Assembly (NCBI GenBank): GCA_029432815.1
Contig: JAROBA010000007.1
Span: 62,001 to 126,000 of the forward strand
Direction of reading: 5' to 3'
Length of the DNA: 64,000 nt
Origin: Pontiellaceae bacterium B1224
Lineage (GTDB): Bacteria; Verrucomicrobiota; Kiritimatiellia; Kiritimatiellales; Pontiellaceae
How positions within the stretch are numbered: position 1 is the stretch's first letter; each line of letters starts with the position of its first letter. Both the position numbers and the translations under genes were made by a program. Under the pieces are notes generated by a model that was not told the DNA's origin, searched no databases, and saw only the letters and a list, made by a program, of their open reading frames with translations. Positions 31,609 through 40,320 of this stretch are shown one piece after another.

Positions 31609-32877
31609 TCATGGTGAGCAGTCTTCCATCGAAGACGATGGTGACTTTTTCTGCAAGCCGCGGACATTTTTGCGGTAACGCTCCTGAAAGGAACGGTACT
31701 CTGCACTGGGTTTGTATTCTTTGTTTAGATAATGGTTAAGGGCCGCGATCCGCTGTTCCATGGAGCGCGGAAGCCAGTGGCTGGCATCGCCCGGATCCTG
31801 GCTTACGGAAATACGGGTCTGAAGGCGCTGCAAAAGGCTGCACATGCCTTCGGGGTTGTAACCCGCCCGCATCGCGTAAAGAGCGCCCCATTGGTCGGCC
31901 TCCGATTCATATTGGTCTTTTCGGCCATGGATGGCCCGCTCATACATTTGATTGCTTAGCTCCTCGAGTTCCATCTCGGTCTCACTCACCCCGAATTCCT
32001 GCTCCAGCTCCATGAACGCCTTTTCGGCGGCAAACTTGGGCTGGAGTATCTCAAATTCGGTGGCGGCATGGTTCCGGGTGACATGGGCAATTTCATGCCC
32101 GATCAGGCAGGCCAGTTCGCTCTCCGTTTCGATGATCCCCAGCATGCCTTCGGAAATCATGATGGCTCCAATGGGAGTGGAGTTGGCAAATATGTTGTTG
32201 GATTTTACAACGTGAACGGAGATGGGCAGGTCATAAAACTCCGTGCTTTCCATGACCAGCTGGGCGACGTTGTTCACATAGAGAACCATGGCTGTATCAT
32301 CAGACAATCCGGGGGCCGCCATCCGTGCGCAAATATAGCTGGAGAGCGCTACCATTTCATCGTCGATCTGAAAGGAACCCGCCTTGGATGGGAGTTTGTG
32401 TTTCCGGGCAAACTTGTTGCGACTCCAGCGTCCTTCGTAGGTTTCGGAGAGAAAGCGGTTATAGGATGCGGGAACAATATAGCTGCAGACCGGGTTTTGC
32501 AGAACATCCTGATTGAGCCCCGCGTTTTTCATCTGCCTTTCGAAAAATCCTTTGGCCGCAGCGGTCACCATAATTTTCGACAGGTTTCTTTCGGGATTGT
32601 CCTGCGCCATGGCCCCATAGTCGATGGCATGGTCTGCGGCGTTGAAGGCATTTTTCGAAATCCATCCAATAGTATCCGTAGGGGTTTTTACCTTTTTCCA
32701 CGGCTGCTCAGAGGCGAGCACAGAAACCTCGTCCCCGGAAGAGAGAACCTCGATGGCGGGGTAGAAGGCTCCGGGCCTGGTTCGCACGGAGACATTGCCG
32801 ACCTGGATTATTTCAGCATAAACCGACCCCGAAAGGGCCAGCAGATAAACCGCGATAACTGCACCTGTTTTTTTCAC
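31609..32877 (-). CDS. Periplasmic M48 metalloprotease with SH3 domain
   Basis: 422 residues from GTG 32877, after GGAGG. A signal peptide ends YAE; residues about 22-80 are a bacterial SH3 domain (QVGNVSVRTRPGAFYPAIEVLSSGDEVSVL). The peptidase part has the zinc motif HEIAHVTRNH near residue 260 and the third ligand Glu in YESEADQWGALYAMRAGY, as in BepA/LoiP-type M48 enzymes. The SH3 domain may bind cell wall. It is last in the operon with the adenylate cyclase, Popeye and K+ channel genes (gap 14 bp), which is unexpected for an envelope protease. Confidence 0.92.
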   Translation of the reverse strand: MKKTGAVIAVYLLALSGSVYAEIIQVGNVSVRTRPGAFYPAIEVLSSGDEVSVLASEQPWKKVKTPTDTIGWISKNAFNAADHAIDYGAMAQDNPERNLSKIMVTAAAKGFFERQMKNAGLNQDVLQNPVCSYIVPASYNRFLSETYEGRWSRNKFARKHKLPSKAGSFQIDDEMVALSSYICARMAAPGLSDDTAMVLYVNNVAQLVMESTEFYDLPISVHVVKSNNIFANSTPIGAIMISEGMLGIIETESELACLIGHEIAHVTRNHAATEFEILQPKFAAEKAFMELEQEFGVSETEMELEELSNQMYERAIHGRKDQYESEADQWGALYAMRAGYNPEGMCSLLQRLQTRISVSQDPGDASHWLPRSMEQRIAALNHYLNKEYKPSAEYRSFQERYRKNVRGLQKKSPSSSMEDCSP

Positions 32878-32891
32878 AACGAACCTCCGTG

Positions 32892-35054
32892 TTATTTTGT
32901 ATTAAAAGTAAAGACGCCTTGGTCATCCACGAGATCGGGACTGTTCTGAAGGAGTAGGCATCGGTCGATATAGGCCTTGGCGGGAGCATCCTCCGGGTTC
33001 AGTTCCAGAACCGCATTGAACAATCCGGCGGCCTCTTCCCAGCGGCGCTCGCGATAGACCGCGATAGCCTCCTCAAACCGTTTCTCAATTGCAAGGGCCG
33101 CATCGGAAAGGGTGCCGACCCGGTCGAGAAGCGTAAATACCCGGATGGGTTTTCTTTTACCCTTAACCCGAATGCAGTCCAGCTCGCGGAATGCATACTC
33201 GTTTTTGACCTGCTCATACGTGTATTCACTCATGATATTGGTGGTGCCGTACGCTTTGTTCACCCCTTCGAGTCGGGCCGCCAGATTCACCGTATCGCCG
33301 ATGGCCGTGAAATCCATGCGCCGTGTGCTGCCCAGATTGCCCACGACAATGGGGCCGGTGCTGATGCCGATGCGGGTGCTGATTTTATCCCCCTCGGATG
33401 GGATCAGGTCGTTGACGCCCAACTCGCGGAAAGCAAGGATCACTTCGCAGGCCGACCGGGCATGCTCCGCCCGCGCAATGGGTGCGCCGAAAATGGCCAT
33501 GACGCCGTCGCCGGTGTATTTATCGAGCATGCCTTTCTGATCCAAAACGATGGAAGTGACCGTTTCGAAATAGCGGTTCAGCACCTTAATCAGGGTGCGC
33601 GGAGACTTGTCCTCGGAAAAGGTGGTGAATCCCTGAAGATCGGTAAAAAGAACGGTTCCGGTGAGCTCGGTTCCTTCGAGATCCACGCGGTCCGGATTTT
33701 CCATCAGCAGGTTAATCACATCGTCATTGAGATAGCGGGAAAAGATCGAACGGATCTCGCGCTTTTTGCGACCCTCAACGAGCATCTTATACATGGACGA
33801 AAACGCGCTGGTGAAAACCACCGCAAAAATCGGGAACGTATAGTCGATGTCGATCTGATAGCGGGAAAAGGCCATAAAACCAACCCCCACGGAGAGGGCC
33901 ACACAGGCGAGGGCCAACGCAATGGACGGGACGAGGGAGCGCGAAATGAAGACATAGGCGAGCAGCACCATGAGCACCAGCGTGATGGCCAGAAGCTGAA
34001 TCCTAGAAAATTCGACGATGTTCCGTCCGTTCAGCAGATTGTTCAGCAGCGTGGCGTGAATTTCCCCGCCGGGAAAGGGGCTGTTTGAAGTGGAAAATGG
34101 TGTGGGCTTGAGGTCCAGCAGACCGCTTGCTGTGGCGCAAATGATGATGTGCTTGCCCTTTAATTCGGCGATAGGAATCGTGGGCGGCTGCCCCTCCATG
34201 AACCTGGTTGCATCGATGAAGAGATTGTAGAAGGAATAGTAGGGGAAGGTCCCGCTGATTCCGCCGCCCTCGCCATACCAATAGACCGGAAAGAAACCAT
34301 TGTGATCGAGCTGAAAATGCCGGTTCTCGGTGAGCAACAGATTTCTTTTCGAGTCGTAGGAGACCACCCGGTCGTTTTCGGCCAGCAGGTAGGCGGCAAA
34401 GGAAAGCTGGGGCAGGTAGGAATCCCCCACATTGAAAATAAGGGGCATCCGCCGGCAAACTCCGTCCTCGTCGGTGTGAAAGTTCACGATCCCGATGGCG
34501 GCGGCGCTTTCTGACAGCGAAGGAATCAGGCGTTCGGAAGATCGGTATTCCAATAGGGGCATGCGGTCGGCATGATCAAATACCAAGGCCGCCGGGTGAG
34601 GCGCCTCCTGCCCGGTGCGAACAGCGTCGCTCAGGTTTTCACCGAGAACGGTGTGGCCGAAATCTTTCACACCCTTCACAAAGGCTTTTTCTGACTCCTC
34701 GCTGTTAATATCCAGCCGCGCCACCTCCGGCAAAGAAAACAACAGATCGAAACTCACACTTTTGGCCTCGGCCTGTGCAAAATAATCCAGAACGATGCCA
34801 TAGAACTGCCTAGGCCAAGGCCAGGGGTAATTGAATTTTTCGGAAAGGTTGCTTATCGAATAATCATCGATCGCCACAATGACCACGTCATCGTCGACGG
34901 CAATTTTCCCGGCACAATGGGTCCATCGGAAATCAGCGGCGGCATAGGAAAAGCGCTTGTACAGAGACGTCGTGGAAAATGCAAAAAGAGACAGCACCAC
35001 GGCACTCCCAATCAGCACGGATGCGATGCACCTCGCCTTGTTTTCCTGAGCCAT
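32892..35054 (-). CDS. CHASE2-domain adenylate cyclase
   Basis: 720 residues. One membrane segment (about 10-30), an extracytoplasmic CHASE2 sensor (about 35-345), three membrane segments (about 350-430), a class III cyclase domain (about 470-640), then a TPR-like tail. Metal-binding Asp residues are in VLFTDLQGFTTFSE and GDGVMAIFGAP. The Lys in MLDKYTGDG and the Asp in RMDFTAIGDTVN are the pair that selects ATP over GTP, so the product should be cAMP. AGGAG lies ahead of the ATG. The gap to the Popeye gene upstream is 35 bp and to the protease downstream 14 bp, so they are one operon. Confidence 0.95.
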   Translation of the reverse strand: MAQENKARCIASVLIGSAVVLSLFAFSTTSLYKRFSYAAADFRWTHCAGKIAVDDDVVIVAIDDYSISNLSEKFNYPWPWPRQFYGIVLDYFAQAEAKSVSFDLLFSLPEVARLDINSEESEKAFVKGVKDFGHTVLGENLSDAVRTGQEAPHPAALVFDHADRMPLLEYRSSERLIPSLSESAAAIGIVNFHTDEDGVCRRMPLIFNVGDSYLPQLSFAAYLLAENDRVVSYDSKRNLLLTENRHFQLDHNGFFPVYWYGEGGGISGTFPYYSFYNLFIDATRFMEGQPPTIPIAELKGKHIIICATASGLLDLKPTPFSTSNSPFPGGEIHATLLNNLLNGRNIVEFSRIQLLAITLVLMVLLAYVFISRSLVPSIALALACVALSVGVGFMAFSRYQIDIDYTFPIFAVVFTSAFSSMYKMLVEGRKKREIRSIFSRYLNDDVINLLMENPDRVDLEGTELTGTVLFTDLQGFTTFSEDKSPRTLIKVLNRYFETVTSIVLDQKGMLDKYTGDGVMAIFGAPIARAEHARSACEVILAFRELGVNDLIPSEGDKISTRIGISTGPIVVGNLGSTRRMDFTAIGDTVNLAARLEGVNKAYGTTNIMSEYTYEQVKNEYAFRELDCIRVKGKRKPIRVFTLLDRVGTLSDAALAIEKRFEEAIAVYRERRWEEAAGLFNAVLELNPEDAPAKAYIDRCLLLQNSPDLVDDQGVFTFNTK

Positions 35055-35089
35055 GCAATTCTCCTTTGGGATCTCAGCGGATGCTGCGA

Positions 35090-35728
35090 TCAGATTTTCG
35101 CCGAAGCCAACTTAACCTTTGCCGACAGGTCCTTGCCCAAAATGTTCTGCAGTTTAATATATTGATTGGAATCCAGCTGCTTCAGGCAGTGCAGTTTTTC
35201 CTGCTCCCAGGACATATACTCAACCTTCCCGCCGGCCTTGATGTCTGCCGAAGCGGGTTCTCCGGTCAGAAAGCTCATTTCCGCAAAAAAACTGCCGCGT
35301 CCCAGCTGAGCAATTATTTTCCCATCCTTAATGACATCAACCGTTCCGGTCAGGACCAGCGACAACGTATCCATCGGCTTCCCCTGCCGCACGAGAATTT
35401 CGTTTTCCGCTTCGCCGGCCTGCCCTGTGTTCCAGAAGTAGAGGAACTCTTTGTTCGTCATAACAGAAAAGACATTCTCATGCAGATCAACCAGTTCCGG
35501 GGGAAGGTCAACGGGACGGCGCTCCTTCAGGAGCAGGATAATGTTAACCGTGTTGATCAGAAGAAACAGGATATACCAAAATGCCGTATTCACGTTGCTC
35601 GTCACGAACGCATTGCCGAGCAGGCACAGTTGCGAAATCAACAGTATGCTGCGCAGCCGGAGCACGTCCTTGACCGCCAGCGCAACCAGGACGAGGAAAA
35701 ATCCGATATTGATTAAAACCAGCGTCAT
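35090..35728 (-). CDS. Popeye-domain (POPDC-like) three-TM cAMP-sensor protein
   Basis: 212 residues. Three membrane helices (about 3-19, 28-41, 47-67), then RPVDLPPEL, then a cyclic-nucleotide-like domain (about 85-200). The same order is found in vertebrate POPDC proteins. Family-like stretches, compared from memory: RPV after TM3; LSLVLTGTVDVIKDGK; YMSWEQEKLHCL (POPDC: W-x-R-E-x-L); and ILGKDLSAKV (POPDC: IGKDITNK). The usual CRP phosphate-binding Arg is missing (GEPASADI), as in Popeye proteins. Vertebrate POPDCs bind cAMP and modulate the K+ channel TREK-1. Here the gene lies between a K+ channel and an adenylate cyclase gene, gaps 34 and 35 bp. Confidence 0.85.
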   Translation of the reverse strand: MTLVLINIGFFLVLVALAVKDVLRLRSILLISQLCLLGNAFVTSNVNTAFWYILFLLINTVNIILLLKERRPVDLPPELVDLHENVFSVMTNKEFLYFWNTGQAGEAENEILVRQGKPMDTLSLVLTGTVDVIKDGKIIAQLGRGSFFAEMSFLTGEPASADIKAGGKVEYMSWEQEKLHCLKQLDSNQYIKLQNILGKDLSAKVKLASAKI

Positions 35729-35762
35729 TTAAACCTGCTTATTGAATGGGGAGCTCGCAGTC

Positions 35763-36788
35763 TCAATCCTTGAGCTCGCCTTCAAGTTGGATTCGGGCTT
35801 CCGGCGTTCCCATAAAAACAAGGACCGAGGAACCGGTTACGCACAATGAGTCTTCGGGGTTGTATTCCCAGCGTTCTCCCTCCCGAACCGCGAGCAGCAA
35901 CAGCTCGCGATAGCGCTTGAGATTGAGCTCCCGCAGCGTCTTTCCCGCCAACCAATCCGGAACCGATACCTCCTCAATGCGCAGCCCTTTCTCCTTGTCG
36001 CGTAACATGACATCAAGGAAGGAAACCACTGCGGGGCGGGCCATTTCCGAGGCCATCCGCAATCCCCCGATCTTTTCGGACGAGATGACCGAGGTTGCGC
36101 CGGCTCGTTTCATTTTATCCATGTTCTTCGCTTCCCGCGCATGCGAGACAATCCGCAGGGATGCGTTGAGATGGCTGGCTGAAAGGCAGATCACCAGGTT
36201 GAGATGGTCTTCGCTTTCGGTGGCAAACAGACCGGATGCCCGCTCAATACCGGCCTTCTCCAGCGTGCAATTGTCGGTGGGGTCGCCTTCCAGATACAGC
36301 GTATCCGGCCATTGTTCCAACAGCTCATCGATCCGTTCCTTCTGTTGTTCGATCACAACATAGGGCCGACGAGTGGCGGCAAGCTCGTTGATGATATGCA
36401 TGCCGACGCGGGAAACCCCGCAGACAATGTAGTGATGTTCGGTCTGCTCGATTTTCTTTTCCATTTTTCTTCTCCGAAATGAATGGGTCAGATTGCCTTC
36501 AACAATCAGGGCGGTCACCATGGAAAAGGCATACGTCATGGTTCCAATGCCGGCGAGTGCCACCAGCATGGTCAAAATGCGCCCGGCCGGAGAGGCTGAA
36601 ATCGTGGCCACCTCACCGTAGCCGATGGTGGTGATGGTGATAAAGGTCATGTAGAGGCAGTCGAGGAAGCTATCGTTTCCGTGCCCCATGAAATAGTAGA
36701 TCAGTGAACTGCCGATGAGAACCAGCAGGAGGACGAACACCACCCCGGCCATGCGCTTGAAGATCGTCTCGAATACGCCCTTTTCCAT
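35763..36788 (-). CDS. Two-TM potassium channel with RCK (TrkA-N/C) domains
   Basis: 341 residues. TM1 at about 14-32, pore helix and selectivity filter TTIGYGE (filter TIGYG at 54-58), TM2 at about 66-92, then a TrkA-N/RCK domain from about 118 (HYIVCGVSRVGMHIINEL) and a TrkA-C-like part (about 255-341). The dinucleotide loop reads GVSRVG instead of the usual GxGxxG, so the ligand may differ. It should form a tetrameric K+ channel of the MthK/Kch type. It is the first gene of the K+ channel / Popeye / cyclase / protease operon and diverges from the MBL gene. Confidence 0.93.
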   Translation of the reverse strand: MEKGVFETIFKRMAGVVFVLLLVLIGSSLIYYFMGHGNDSFLDCLYMTFITITTIGYGEVATISASPAGRILTMLVALAGIGTMTYAFSMVTALIVEGNLTHSFRRRKMEKKIEQTEHHYIVCGVSRVGMHIINELAATRRPYVVIEQQKERIDELLEQWPDTLYLEGDPTDNCTLEKAGIERASGLFATESEDHLNLVICLSASHLNASLRIVSHAREAKNMDKMKRAGATSVISSEKIGGLRMASEMARPAVVSFLDVMLRDKEKGLRIEEVSVPDWLAGKTLRELNLKRYRELLLLAVREGERWEYNPEDSLCVTGSSVLVFMGTPEARIQLEGELKD

Positions 36789-36818
36789 GCCTACGTAGAT
36801 ACCTCACCCTCATCTAAA

Positions 36819-36834
36819 TTCCATGTATATGGAA
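36819..36834. promoter_or_regulatory. Palindrome TTCCATGTATATGGAA in a divergent promoter
   Basis: Six-base arms TTCCAT/ATGGAA around GTAT, 31 bp before the K+ channel start. It resembles the dispersed 15-mer but is one base longer, so it may be a separate operator for the channel operon. Confidence 0.5.
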
Positions 36835-36904
36835 CCTAGCGGCAGAATCGTTTACAGGCAAGAAATATGCTAGCCACTTAAAAGATTCATGCTACTTTTC
36901 AGGA

Positions 36905-37630
36905 ATGAAAATTACTTTTTTAGGAACCCGGGGCGGCTTCCCGGTCGGCGGTCAAACCAGTTGTGCCCTGGTGGAGGGAGAGGACGGCTCGTTTGTGATT
37001 GATCTGGGCTCCTCCCGGCTCTTCGAAAAGACGGAATGGATTGCGGAGGCCGACCATGTGCTGTTGACGCACCTGCATCCGGACCACATTGCTCATCTCG
37101 CCAGCCTGCTCATCGCGCGCTTGAATACCCCCGGGGTCGAGGGCGATGTTTCTTTTGTGGCGCCTGAGGCGGTGCAGGAATATCTCGACTTCTCGGGGCT
37201 GGGGCACATCCCGGGGTGGTGCCAGCTTCCGGACGTTCCCGCTGAATGGTGCGGCTTTACACTGGAGGCGATGCAAACCCGCCATCCCCGAAAAAATAAG
37301 GCCTATCGGATTTCAGATGGCCACACGACGTTGGTTTGGACGGGCGACGCCACCTATTCCGAGGAGCTCTCCGCTTTCTGCGCCGGTGCGGATGTGGTGG
37401 TTTGCGAGGCCTCGATGAAAGATTGCAATCTGGGGAATGCCATCGACTGGGGCCACATGACACCGCAGCTGTTTGCCCGCTTAATGAATGAAGCCAAGCC
37501 CGGCACCGCGATTTCAACGCACTACACCGAGCTTGAGCCTTCGGAATTCACTGCGGCGATGCGCCCCTTATTGGACGCATCCATAAAATTCATCGCCGCC
37601 GAAGATGGTTATATCTTCACTACTCAGTAG
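36905..37630 (+). CDS. MBL-fold metal-dependent hydrolase
   Basis: 241 residues. The metallo-beta-lactamase motif HLHPDH is at about residues 58-63, with further ligands His in QTRHP, Asp in WTGDATYS and the final His in ISTHYTELEP. The start MKITFLGTRGGFP is that of RNase Z-like and phosphodiesterase-like members. RNase Z, arylsulfatase and cyclic phosphodiesterase lie in the same superfamily, so a cAMP-cleaving role beside the cyclase operon is possible but unsupported. Confidence 0.88.
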   Translation: MKITFLGTRGGFPVGGQTSCALVEGEDGSFVIDLGSSRLFEKTEWIAEADHVLLTHLHPDHIAHLASLLIARLNTPGVEGDVSFVAPEAVQEYLDFSGLGHIPGWCQLPDVPAEWCGFTLEAMQTRHPRKNKAYRISDGHTTLVWTGDATYSEELSAFCAGADVVVCEASMKDCNLGNAIDWGHMTPQLFARLMNEAKPGTAISTHYTELEPSEFTAAMRPLLDASIKFIAAEDGYIFTTQ

Positions 37631-37641
37631 TCCAAAGAGTC

Positions 37642-37971
37642 CTACTTTTCGGAGCGGATCATGGTGAGCAGCATTTTAAAAGGCTGTTCCGCCGCCTGAA
37701 CATCGTGACGAATGTTGGCGGGCATAATGATCATTTCGCCTTCTTTTGCCGTATGCAGAACGCCATCGATGATGAAAGCACCTTCGCCTTCCACCACTTG
37801 AACCACCGCATCAAACGGGGAGGTGTGTTCGGTCAATCCCTGGCCTTTATCGAAGGAAAACAGCGTGATGTTTCCGGTTTCTTTTTTCAGCAGGATTTTA
37901 CTGATCACTGCGCCGTCTGCGTAGGCGATTTCGTTTTTAAGATTCAGGGCTTTGCCTTTGAGGTCATTCAT
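37642..37971 (-). CDS. Single-domain cupin
   Basis: 109 residues. Cupin motif 1 reads GLTEHTSPFDAVVQVVEGEGAF (one His rather than the usual H-x-H), motif 2 PANIRHDVQA. Such proteins often bind a metal and small acids. AAGGAG precedes the ATG, and directly upstream of that is the heptamer repeat (37984). It converges on the MBL gene with 11 bp between them. Confidence 0.88.
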   Translation of the reverse strand: MNDLKGKALNLKNEIAYADGAVISKILLKKETGNITLFSFDKGQGLTEHTSPFDAVVQVVEGEGAFIIDGVLHTAKEGEMIIMPANIRHDVQAAEQPFKMLLTMIRSEK

Positions 37972-37983
37972 GGGGACTCCTTT

Positions 37984-38052
37984 GTCGTAAGTCGTAAGTC
38001 GTAAGTCGTAAGTCGTAAGTCGAAGGTCGTCAGGTCGAAGGTCGAAAGTCGG
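37984..38052. repeat. GTCGTAA heptamer tandem repeat with inverted partner
   Basis: Five perfect GTCGTAA units (37984-38018) are followed by degenerate units GTCGAAG, GTCGTCAG, GTCGAAG, GTCGAAA. The following 40 bp hold inverted forms (GACTTTTGACTTGCGACCTT), so the region can fold back. It lies between the cupin start and the iron-sulfur gene stop. Confidence 0.95.
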
Positions 38053-38091
38053 TTGAACTGGACTTTTGACTTGCGACCTTCAGACCTCTGA

Positions 38092-38904
38092 CTAACCAAC
38101 TAATTGTTTAGTACTGAGCAGCTCACCATCGAGGCCGATCGTAACTTCTTCAACGATCAGGTCGGTGCGACCGCTCTGCTGATAGGCCTGCTGGGTGATG
38201 GCTGTCAGCCCGCCGCAGCAAGGTACAGACATGCGGACAATAATGACCTTAGGAATATCGTTCCCTGCCATGATACCAGCCAGCTTTTCAACATAACCTT
38301 CGGTCTTGTCGAGTTTCGGGCAGGCCACCACGAGGGAGCGTCCACGAACATAGCGCCAGTGCACATCGGGTGAAGCAACCGGCGAGCAGGTGCTCAGCAC
38401 AACCAGTTCTTTGCCATTGAAAAAGGGAGCGGTCGGCGGTACGAGGTGTAGCTGAATCGGCCACTGTTCGAGATCGGACTTAATGACCTGACCGCCGGCA
38501 TCTACTGTTGTGGTTGCCGGCTTCGCTGCGGTTGCTTTCTTTTCTGCCATACGTACCTGCATGCCTGGGCATCCACCTGTTTTTGGTTGTTCCATTTTAG
38601 ACTCCTTTTCTTTCGCGTCGTGTTCGGCGTTAGCCTCATCAAATTTTTTCAGGGCGTCATCGCCCATTTTTGCAACATGCTCGCGGGTGGCATCAATGTC
38701 ATAGGCCGCCGCTTCGCGCTCAACAATCTGTAATGCACCTGTCGGGCATGTGCCGATGCAATCGCCGAATCCATCGCAGAAATCTTCCTTCACCATTTTG
38801 GCTTTTCCGTTCACCAGCTGCAGCGCACCTTCCGCGCAGCCCACAATGCACTCGCCGCATCCGTTACAGAGGTCTTCGTCGATTTCAATAATTTTACGTT
38901 TCAT
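38092..38904 (-). CDS. Iron-sulfur protein with two ferredoxin motifs and a Cys-rich C-domain
   Basis: 270 residues from ATG 38904 with GAGGAAG upstream. The first motif CNGCGECIVGC has the full CxxCxxCxxxC set. The second, CDGFGDCIGTCP, has Phe in place of one Cys and so would bind a 3Fe-4S cluster or a differently ligated one. A linker rich in Lys, Ala and Glu follows (about 85-125, with CPGM), then a C-terminal domain with VLSTCSPVAS, VACPKLDK and VPCCGG. It looks like an electron-transfer protein joined to a domain of unknown role; similar proteins are often found in anaerobes. Confidence 0.85.
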   Translation of the reverse strand: MKRKIIEIDEDLCNGCGECIVGCAEGALQLVNGKAKMVKEDFCDGFGDCIGTCPTGALQIVEREAAAYDIDATREHVAKMGDDALKKFDEANAEHDAKEKESKMEQPKTGGCPGMQVRMAEKKATAAKPATTTVDAGGQVIKSDLEQWPIQLHLVPPTAPFFNGKELVVLSTCSPVASPDVHWRYVRGRSLVVACPKLDKTEGYVEKLAGIMAGNDIPKVIIVRMSVPCCGGLTAITQQAYQQSGRTDLIVEEVTIGLDGELLSTKQLVG

Positions 38905-39067
38905 GGTCACTTCCTCGTTTAAATTGTTGAGCAGAGATTGCTCCAAAACAGAAAAGCGTTCCTTGATGGGAGTCAAGAAACGCTTTTTTCTGTCAATTAT
39001 TTGTGAAACGGAAGTATTTATAGTGTGTATTTAAGTTCTATAAATTTAATCCCTATTGGTAGAGCCT

Positions 39068-39946
39068 GTGAAAAAGAAGATCCTATTGCTGCGTATCATC
39101 GAAACCGTGTTACTAGTTGTATTTACGTATTCGGTTTCAATTTCCGAAAAATCAACAGGAACCTCGTGGAGTCTGTTTTCATTCAATCTGGGATTCAGAG
39201 TTGGTTCTGTTCCATCTGTAATCAGCTTCACTACGCTTTCAGCCGGCTTTGGGGTATCCATGCTGGCCAGCTTGCTGATGGTTGGAAGGGTGAAGTTCAG
39301 CTCTCTGATCTTTCCACTTGTGGTTGCTGGATTTGGTCTTCTCGATTTGATCTCAAATTCAGCTGCGGCATTGGGAGGTAACTTTATTCCAGTAGGTCTG
39401 AGGCTGCCCTTGCTTTTATGTGTCGTGGATTGGGTGATTACCTTCCGGTCCAGAAATTCGCTTGAAAAGCATGCCGGTATTAACGGGCTTGTTTTCAGCT
39501 TCCTGCTCCTCTGTGTAGCCATTCTAACACAGCTTCCGTTCTGGCTGATCAAGTACGCGACTCATAGCCGGTCTTTGTCGTGTGCTGTATTTGTTGAGAC
39601 GGAGGTCATGGGATGGTTAGACGATTTTGACCGCGATCATTTTGACGGCATCTGTCATTCACAATTAATAGAGAATTCCGGAGGTCCCGAGGCTTTTGAT
39701 AAAATGTGGACTACAATGCGTGCATTGGCCCCTTATCGAGAAGCACGCATTACCGGAAAAAATATGTCTTTGTTGTATGAAAAGAATATAGGAGTTCTAG
39801 GGGGTAGCCGTTATGACATAATAGCTCGGTCTCCCAGTCTGAGTTCAGATATTTATTTCAGGGTCTATTGCCGTGAGGAAGCGGGAGAGTGGAGACTCTC
39901 GGGATTTAACGTTTCTGATACGCCGCCGGAGGGGGCCATACAATAA
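39068..39946 (+). CDS. Membrane protein of unknown function
   Basis: About 292 residues from GTG 39068 (TTG 39056 is the alternative; both have poor ribosome sites). Four or five membrane helices occupy residues 1 to about 170, followed by a soluble domain with an alpha-beta pattern (FDGICHSQLIENSGGPEAFDKMWTTMRAL... WRLSGFNVSD) similar in shape to NTF2-like domains. The last residues resemble DUF4878-like 'gewkl.gf' ends. Codon use is plainer and more AT-rich than most neighbours. Confidence 0.65.
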   Translation: MKKKILLLRIIETVLLVVFTYSVSISEKSTGTSWSLFSFNLGFRVGSVPSVISFTTLSAGFGVSMLASLLMVGRVKFSSLIFPLVVAGFGLLDLISNSAAALGGNFIPVGLRLPLLLCVVDWVITFRSRNSLEKHAGINGLVFSFLLLCVAILTQLPFWLIKYATHSRSLSCAVFVETEVMGWLDDFDRDHFDGICHSQLIENSGGPEAFDKMWTTMRALAPYREARITGKNMSLLYEKNIGVLGGSRYDIIARSPSLSSDIYFRVYCREEAGEWRLSGFNVSDTPPEGAIQ

Positions 39947-40320
39947 TTCAGGATCTATTCGCAACAAATGGTTTTTTAAGGTTGGAGTAGGTGGTGCGGC
40001 TGATTTCACAGACTGTGCCGGTGCATCTGCGGGCCGTACAGTACTCGCGGCTGTGGGTGATAAACGGCAACTGAAATTCTTCTCCTTGCTCTTTCGGATA
40101 CAGCTTATTTGGACCTGGTTCGGTCTACTCCTCATTTTTGCCTTCGGTCAAACCTCAACGCTGGGCCAGGCGGAGCAGAAACGGTTTACATCATCTTATT
40201 TGGATAGGTTTAAAACAATGGTTACCCCTAAGGATTTTGTTGTAAAGCAGTGGACGAAAAGTCATTTCAGCGTACACTTAACAGCCTCGAAAGAGGGCGT
40301 TATGGAGTAAGGAGGTTGAA
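39947..40320 (+). other. Intergenic stretch with a doubtful small frame
   Basis: About 370 bp. One frame is open across it (ending 40310) and holds a possible membrane helix (LIWTWFGLLLIFAF), with a TTG at 40086 as the only plausible start. There is no ribosome site and the frame begins inside the previous gene, so it may be a gene remnant or nothing. Confidence 0.3.

Noticed and set aside
37984-38047. CRISPR-like array
   Set aside because: Units are seven bases with no spacers and no cas genes nearby.
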